Source of the DNA: Tillandsia leiboldiana
Taxonomy: Eukaryota > Streptophyta > Magnoliopsida > Poales > Bromeliaceae
Assembly: GCA_029204045.2 (NCBI GenBank)
Contig: CM055063.1
Coordinates: 33,404,810-33,468,809 of the forward strand
Length of the DNA: 64,000 nucleotides
Reading direction: 5' to 3'
Below the pieces are notes generated by a model. That model saw only the letters and a program-made list of their open reading frames with translations, did not search any database and had not been told where the DNA came from. Shown here piece after piece: positions 56,828 through 64,000 of the stretch (positions within the stretch are counted from its first letter, which is position 1; each line of letters begins with the position of its first letter). Made by a program: the position numbers and the translations under genes.

Positions 56828-58934
56828 TCAGCAACTCCAACCAACGCCTCTGCCGCAAAACAATTCCTTCTATGTGAATAAAAACTTAACGCTCTGGCGA
56901 TCCGAAAACACATTACGATGAACTCCAAAAGGTGATGTCTCCAAAGCTCTAAAACGAAGACGACTGCGGCAGCTCTAAATCATGTGTCGGGTAATTCCTT
57001 TCATATTCCTTCCATTGCTTGGAAGTATAGGCTATTACCTTCCCTTGTTGCATCAGTACACCCCCAAGGCCGATCCGTGACGCGTCGCAGTAAACTTCGA
57101 AATCCTCTCCGGGTGTCGGTAGCACAAGTACAGGTGCCCTAGTTAGCCTTTTCTTAAGTTCTTCAAAGCTCTCCTGGCATTGGCCATCCACGCAAATTTT
57201 TCTCCTTTCCTGGTTAACCGGTTCAGGGGGGCAGCAATCTTCGAGAAGCCCTCGACGAAGCGTCTGTAATATCCCGCCAGGCCCAAGAAGCTGTGGATCT
57301 CCGTCACTGTAGTCGGCGAATGCCAGCTGATCACCGACTCCACCTTCTTGGGATCCACTGCAATCCCCTCCGCCGAAATCACGTGCCCCAAAAATCCCAC
57401 TTCGCGAAGCCAGAACTCACATTTCTTAGGCTTAGCAAACAGCTTCTGGTCCCTGAGAGTCTGGAGAATAATCCGCAAGTGTTCCTCGCAGTTGATCGAA
57501 GAGGTCATCAATCCTGGGCTTGTTCTTCACTGTAACCTTGTTTATCTCCCTGTAGTCGATGCATAGACGCAGGCTTCCGTCCTTCTTCCGCACGAAGAGT
57601 ACCGGTGCGCCCCAGGGTGACGCGCTCGGCCTGATAAATCCTTTGAGAGTCCAAAACAACTAATCCGACGACGAGGGAAAAACCACGCTAACGCCCTCAC
57701 AAGGCTCCAAGAGGGTGCCAAACAAAATAGGTTGGTTTACTAACTACTAGAAATCCTCCCCTGAAAACAACGAACTCACCTGTCCCCAACACGGACCGGC
57801 CACCACCCGTCACCAACACGGGCCACATGCTCAGAGCATAACCACCATCCCGGACTATCCGCCTCCGACTATCCGTCCTACCGAGGTGACGGTCAAACTA
57901 AAGTTAGGTTTCAGCTCTAAGACCTACCACGAGGTCTACCCCACAGAAAGAGCTGCGTACAGGGCATCCTAGCCGAAAGTGACCAGTGCCAAAGCTCCAA
58001 GCAATTGACAGATCCCCTTGACCCACACCTGCCCCACTCGAAGGGACACATGCCAACCCACTGGTAGGACAACCTAACCGACCCTCTTAAAAGAGCTAAC
58101 TGGCACCACCCAGTGTCAAAAGCTAAACCCCCCAAAAAAAAAGTTGCCACTTACGCACACTTGTGCGAAGCGAGACACGGCCTCTCTAACCAAAATCGAG
58201 CCCAAACGAACAGGATTTACTAGCCCCGGTGGTCCCCCTTTTTAACCCCAAAGGAGCACCCCGAGACCCCGTCCCGACGATTTCTACAACCATCGCCGTG
58301 ACCACAATAAAAGGCCGAACTATGGGTAAAAACTGTAGGGGAAGGATTCCTCATTCCCATCCATACCTTGCCCATGGTGCAAAAAGAATCGGCTGACCAT
58401 CTGCTGTAATCTGCAGTAACCTAACATCAGAAAACCTAGAAGGTACAAATTTAGACAAAAGGCTATCCAGTTACCCACGACCGACAAACGACCGACACAC
58501 TAAGAAACACCGGTGGGTTACACTACCACTCGTCACCGTTACTAACAACGACCAGAACGTCGGCAGAGGAAGGGGTTCGGAAAAACAAAAGCTGGCACAA
58601 CGATCTGCGGTGTTAACAGCCGCACCAAGTGCATGAACTCCGTTAGCAAACCCACCGTATCCTGTGCTGGTTGCCTAATCCATTGACTCATAGCAACCAT
58701 CAAGGCCCCGATGGTAGCCAGCCTCGACCCCAACCTCCAAATCAACCCGACAACACTAGCACAACACCCGAGCTAAACCAGAAAACAAAACTCAACAGTC
58801 CCGCACTCTCGCATCTCTACGCAATTATACCCTAATCATTTCATTAGTTAGTAACCAGTGGTAATGTTCTCCTGTGGATGTTGGACAGCGACTACTGTGG
58901 TTAAAGCTGTTTTGTCTCTGATACCATCTTAATC
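56828..58934 (-). pseudogene. pol: Second copy of G RT-RNase H remnant, leader and primer site
   Basis: Aligns with 46359-48466, including the same RT deletion junction. One extra frameshift near 57180 splits the RNase H frame. Confidence 0.88.
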
Positions 58935-61487
58935 TGTCACGCCCCGGGGGTTTCATTAAGCGAAAGACGACCACTGAAAAGATTTGAATTTGCGTACATT
59001 TTGTTTTGAAACCAAACTCCCCCGGTGCGTGCCCAGATCCGCCGCATATACAAATTCACTCTGCGAACGGGCAGAGTCTCCTTTGTATATGCACGGCGTC
59101 CTGACTACAACAACCATACAATCATCACTTTAACCACACTAGTTCAACAGTCGAATACATAAAACCATTTTCCATAAGTATTAAAGAGGCCGACTAATTT
59201 TGAAAGGATAATCCACAAGTTTTAAAAACGGTGCCCACACGGCACCCAGGTTTTTCAAAACGGTTTTCGAAATCCATAAATCCACAGGGTTTTAAAATGG
59301 TGCCCACATGACACCCACATTTTTCAAACAGTTTTCGAAATATTTTCTTTTTCTTTTCTTTTGTAGTTTGAAAGCGGCTAATCGGGAAAAGCAAAACAAC
59401 CACCGACAAGGATAATAAAAAGACTTTCCAACATCCACATCGACCCCACAAGGGTATCGCAATCCACATAGTAAGCCACTAACAGGTAATGAAATGCGCA
59501 TAATAAGAAGTAAATGCAGTCTTTGGCCTCGAAGGACGAAAAGTGCTCCTGCCACGGCCTCACCGTCGCCCTAGCTCTCACCCACGAAGGAACCTGTCAC
59601 AGAGTGGGAAGTCAGCAACACAAGGTATAAAAGATGAAATGCAGAAAGACTGTAACTCAAGCAAACCGTAAGAAAACCAGAGTAACCGCCCTCCTCATTA
59701 TGCGATCGACGGTATCCCCTCCCCCATGAATAACCTGAACCGAGCACCTGCCCCGACAACCCAGACTGAGCACCAACCTCAAAAAAACCAGACCGAGCAC
59801 TAACCTCGGAAAAACCAGACCGAGCACCAACCTCGGAAAACCAAACCGAGCACCAACCTCGGAAACCCAAACCGAGCACCTACCTCGGTAAACCACGCCG
59901 AGCACCTACCTCGACGGGTCGCACCGCTCACACCTTGGCGCCTCAAACCCCCCACCTACGGGGGCCCCCACTACGTCACCTCGTGGGGTAACGCGGGTCA
60001 TAGACCACTTTTCCGGAAAAGCACACCCTTTGCGGTGGCCAAACCGCGGGTGCGCGTGCTGCAGCCTCGAGCATCGTAACCAAGTACACAAAACAAAACC
60101 AACAATAATGAACCATAGAGATCACCAAAAATTAACACAGTTAGTTGAGCAATTGAAATATATTTACAGTTTTCCAATCCCGACACTAAACCACAGAACG
60201 AATACCCACCTCAAACACGAAGGAGAAGACGTGCGGAAGCTCCAACTAGAATACCCTCACCTTGTGCCCGAAAAGCTACAATAAGAATTATTGTTAAAAA
60301 CATCGTCGCGGTCAAAAACACTCAAAAACGGGGCGAAACGGGCCAAAAACAGAGCTTCTGGACTCTTAGGCTGAAAGCTGGTGCACGGGTCCAGGCGTGG
60401 ACCGGGTCCACGACGAAAGGCGGCAGCGGCGCAGATCGGGAGCACGCCGCAGCGGTAGACCGCTGCGGCATGGGCCGGGCCGCGCACGGGCAGAAGCGCG
60501 CACCGGGTCCACCCCCCCGCGGCTGCGGTGGCGAGCACCGGGTGCACGCCTAGGGTGTGCACCGCGCGGCCTGGGCCGGGCTGGCGCACGCACCCGTGCA
60601 CCGGGTCCGCATATTCGGGCTGCGGAGGAGTGCACCGGGTGGACGCCGGTCCGGTGGACCGCGAGGCCTGGCGCACGCATCCGTGCGCCGGGTCCGCGCC
60701 CCTGGGCCCGGGAGGCGTGCGCCGGGTACACGCCGGGTCCGGTGGACCGCGTGGCCTGAACCTGCCGGATGAACAGTAACTCGACCCTTTTCGGCTCCGG
60801 TTGCGACCCCGCGACCACGGCGACTGCGGCGACGACCCCGTGGACACGATAACGGGCGGCGGCGGCCTCCCGTTTAACAACGGCGGCGGCGGCCTCCCGT
60901 TTAACAACGGCGGCGGCGGCCTCCCGTTTAACAACTCGTATCGCCCGCGACATCGACAAGAAACCCCCAAAATGGAAAACCGGAAAAACTCAAACCGCTC
61001 ACCTTGATTCCGCCGGCGGAGGAGGAGGAAAGAGGATCGGCCGCCCTGGCTCTATCGATTCCGCAGAATAGGAGCAGTTCCTTCTTTTCTCTTCCCGTCT
61101 CTCCGCCTCGGTCCCTATGCCGTTTCATGAAAAGGGGGAAAAGGGTTTGGGGGTTTTTCCCGCACCCCCGGTCGGGCTTAAACGATACAAAGAGAATTTA
61201 AAATTAAACCCTAGTAAACACTCAAAGCTATTCGAAAAAGAACGTGGGGTCCAGATCACCTCGGAAAACGTGCCGATCGCCGGCACGCATTCCGATGCAC
61301 CCAAACTGATAGTAAACTTCAAAAATTATTTTTGGGAGATCCTGGGGTCGGAATTCAAATCCGATCACGCCACCGTTCACCGTTTTGCGAGCTCTACCAC
61401 CTAAAAATACCCGCAAACCCCCCTAACAACAAAAAGGATTCAATTAGTACCAAAACAGAAAAATGTGAAGGTCGAGGTGATACAACA
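58935..61487 (-). mobile_element. 5' LTR of G (second assembly copy, complete)
   Basis: 2553 bases. On the minus strand it starts TGTTGTATCACC at 61487 and ends GGGGCGTGACA. From about 61274 it extends past the end of the first copy and supplies the missing U3 with the shared GGGTATTTTTAG block. It abuts an LTR of element H, into which G inserted. Confidence 0.85.
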
Positions 61488-61817
61488 TAAATAAAATAAA
61501 CCGATAACATAAATTAGATGAAAAAAGTCTGATCGTAGAAAGATCCCGTCCGATCGCCTCGAAAAGCGTGCCGGCCACTTAGCACGGATTCTGATGCACC
61601 ACCCAAAGGCAAACGCTTTGACCTCCTTTCCGGGAGATCCGTAAATCGGAATCCGAATCCGATCACTTTGTCGTTCTCCATTTTTCGAGCGCAAACGCAG
61701 AAAAATACTCGCGGTCCAGGCCGGTCCATTGCAGAAAACACAGTGAAAAGCTTCCCTAACAACTCCGTCATAAAAAGAAGGTATTCACAGGCATTGGAAC
61801 GCCATGGCACTACAACA
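61488..61817 (-). mobile_element. 3' LTR fragment of element H
   Basis: On the minus strand it starts TGTTGTAGTGCC at 61817, preceded by the purine-rich GATCGAGGTAG. It holds a U3 block like those of A, B, F and G (ATCTCCCGGAAAGG in place of AATAAATTCCGG). Cut at 61487 by G. Confidence 0.7.
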
Positions 61818-63918
61818 CTACCTCGATCTCACTGAACGGTGGCTTCAATCTCAGCTCAGATAGACTCACACTCGGGATCACATGGGCGATAAGGATATTC
61901 TTTAGTCCCGGTGTCGCCGCAGGCACCTTCTCAACAATCGCTAGCAAGCGATACGACCACGACTCATCCTCGGTCGTGCTCTAGCATCCTCTAGAAACAT
62001 ACTCCTCTTGACCGGGTCCACGGAGGGTCATTTCCCTCTCTCGAGAATCCATGATAGCATAACATGGGATATCCAATCCCAATCCATCCTCATATCAACA
62101 TCTCTGAACTGATGAAGGCCTAACAGCTCAATGGATCAAATTCCACAGTCCAATTGCACTGGGCAGGACTGGCAAAACTCATCCATGTGCTATACGTGGT
62201 CTGGAACCTGATCCTCACGTGCACAAGACAACAGTCCTAACTCTGGCCCACGCGAAGCTACTCCTGCTCTACAAAACACACTCAAGCGGTGTCGGCATCA
62301 ACCGTGCTCTAACTTCGACGACCGTAAGGAATCCACACCTGGTAAGACGCGATCCACTATCCTGGCGTCCTCTAATTGGCTGCATAATCTCATCCACAGG
62401 ATGCCGGTGGCTATCGCTCTATCTGACTCGGCATCACGACCCCATCAGCCTACCGGTAATCGGACGAACCTCTGCATCCTGAAGGGGTAGTGGGGGTGCC
62501 GTCGCAAGCGGCAACCCTGAGCACTACTCAGGGACACTCTGCCTGAAAATATCCTGGCTATCCATATAAAAAGCATCGCTCCTTCTGAGGTCACTCTATG
62601 GCGATGAATGCGGCCCACCGCAAAAGACACAATCATACCAATACTGCCGTTGGTGTCTCGACTGTCGAGAACCTCCTGGTCTCCGTCTCCTCTGAGACCC
62701 ATGACCCTAAACTGGAATCATGGCAACCTCGATCCACTCGATTATCCCAAAATCCGACGATGCTGGACGTCTCTCACTGGAGCTGGTCCCTCGCTCTCGA
62801 TCCCTCTCGAACATGATTACTGAGGCTCGGTCAATCCATCGAGCCTGCACGATCGCTGCATCTACAGTCGGCGCTCGCCGAGAAAGCACAAGGTGATAGA
62901 CATCTCGATGCAGTCCCCTCTCAAACTCGATCAATCTTCTGAGCCTCATCCTGGCGATATAGGGCACACTGCTCAGCCGTCGCAGACACTCACGAACACA
63001 ATCCTGAAGAGGTCAACTCCCCTGTTACCGGTATCTCAAATCCTCTTCCAGCTTCTGCTTTACACTGTCGGAAGAAGGCCTCGAACAGCAAAGCACGAAA
63101 CTCGCTCCAAGTCCTCAGCTACACTCCCGGTGTCTAACGGGACAAACTCGACGTCACCAACTCTCGGCGTCCCTATCCACAAGTGCATCTCCAAATGCAC
63201 CTGATGCTTCTCCTGGACGAACAATCTTCAAATAACTTTTCCATAGCAGCAATCCAGTTCTCGGCTCCTAAGGCTCCAAACTCGGTCCCGAAATCTGAAG
63301 GGGATGGAACTGGATGAAGTACAACAACCGGTCAGCAACTCTCGCTGCTCCTGCACTATCCACAGTGTGATCCGGGTCGAAATCGACGATGTCGCGGCCG
63401 GGGGTACTAATGGCGGTACCCCGGGAGATGCTCTCTACTCCGGCATGCGCGTCACACGTTCCATGTTCTCTTCCTGGCGCCGCATCGCCTTAAACATCTG
63501 GGCTACCTGGGCCCGTAACTCTCAGACCTTACTCGACTCTGTCCATTCAGCCTCCCGCTGTTCGGGCTCCTCATCCAAGGTCGAACACGCCCTCGCCGCC
63601 GCACGGCGTCTCGGAAGCATTGAAAACCACTGCAACAGAACAAACATTAGGACCAAGAACTCTCTCGACCCAATCAAGCGAAAGTCTAGAACATATTACC
63701 CATACTAAAGTATTATGTTGTCTGCAGCCAGCATAATCATCTTTAGAGAAATAACATGCAAGATCACTCGCCCCAATCCTCTGGGGGAGGTACAAACTCA
63801 ATCAGGACTCTCGCTAAAGTCACGTCTCTCACGATAGTCATCCTACTGTCCAACCAATAGCCTAGGGTCACTAAGTCCTCAACGACCTATATTCCTAGGC
63901 TCTAATACCACCCTAATC
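61818..63918 (-). pseudogene. gag: Element H interior: decayed gag and protease trace
   Basis: On the minus strand the sequence shows fragments of a gypsy gag in shifting frames: an Arg/Ala-rich start near 63620, a capsid piece like ENWIAAMEKLFEDC near 63250, the segment IARMRLRRLIEFERGLHRDV (62960-62900), and a zinc-knuckle start CVFCGGPHS near 62620. Near 62050-61990 a GPGQEEYVSRGC-like segment resembles the end of gypsy protease. No RT, RNase H or integrase follows before the 3' LTR. Heavy decay suggests this is the oldest element in the stack. Confidence 0.72.
63899..63918 (-). promoter_or_regulatory. Primer-binding site of H
   Basis: On the minus strand the LTR end is followed by GATTAGGGTGGTATTAGAGC; TGGTATTAGAGC is a one-base variant of the initiator-Met site. 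Confidence 0.75.
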
Positions 63919-64000
63919 TGTCACGCCACGGGGTCGAAACTGCGACCCTGGGCTCGCCAACAGATCCGCCATCTGTACGGAAACTGCCGCACAGACGAAG
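63919..64000 (-). mobile_element. 5' LTR of H, end only
   Basis: The window ends 82 bases into this LTR. Minus-strand end CCCCGTGGCGTGACA, preceded by GGCGGATCTG as in LTR I. Confidence 0.75.

Noticed and set aside
40398..61273. Genuine segmental duplication
   Set aside because: Exact 100-N gap, indel density rising to the gap on both sides and shared junctions favour an assembly overlap; it is not excluded without reads.
61818..63918. Host gene in the right-hand end
   Set aside because: The readable pieces on the minus strand are gypsy gag and protease fragments between an LTR start and a primer site.

Overview
This is a stretch of flowering-plant heterochromatin made almost entirely of nested LTR retrotransposons. 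No host gene, tRNA, rRNA or CRISPR array was found. A plant is indicated by Tekay/Del-like Ty3/gypsy chromovirus elements (long 2.5-3.9 kb LTRs, initiator-Met primer sites, a chromodomain-like integrase tail) and a Sirevirus-like Ty1/copia element. The species cannot be named from this window. Two 100-N gaps (4111-4210, 50824-50923) divide it into three contigs.

Layout: 1-529 is a GC-rich LTR fragment. 530-700 is a copia primer site and gag remnant. 701-3959 is a long LTR (element I). After the first gap the nesting reads outside-in. Element H (minus, 61488-64000) was entered by gypsy element G (minus; 4211-4435 plus 46359 onward). G was entered by the Sirevirus-like copia D (4436-46358, duplication TCAGC). 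D was entered by gypsy B in its interior (7527-34942, TGACT) and gypsy F in its 3' LTR (37351-46027, GGCGT). B was entered by gypsy A in its 5' LTR (9391-18048, ACTTT) and by gypsy C in its integrase region (22259-32046, GTTTG). Five of these insertions have matching 5-bp duplications and TG...CA ends.

From 50924 to about 61273 the sequence repeats 40398-50823, with many one-base indels and the same nested junctions. This looks like two overlapping contig ends left unmerged across the gap rather than a real duplication.

No element carries a complete gag-protease-RT-RNase H-integrase set. A lacks protease and part of gag and RT. B has only the RT tail, RNase H and integrase. C is gag only. 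F has a gag without its capsid core plus RNase H-integrase. G lacks the RT active site. H keeps gag and a protease trace. D has only gag. Yet the LTR pairs of A and C are nearly identical, so defective elements seem to have moved recently using proteins supplied in trans.

The strongest new observation concerns the long LTRs of A, B, C, F and G. Their U3 regions and repeat arrays differ, but all appear to share one leader plan: exon 1, an intron (holding a GC-rich minisatellite in A, B, F and G), a 55-73 nt exon 2, a second intron of about 510-720 nt holding conserved hairpins, then exon 3, and near the LTR end a stem-loop whose pairing is kept by compensatory changes. C and F also share a small capsid-less Gag followed by a putative 176/178 nt phase-0 intron.
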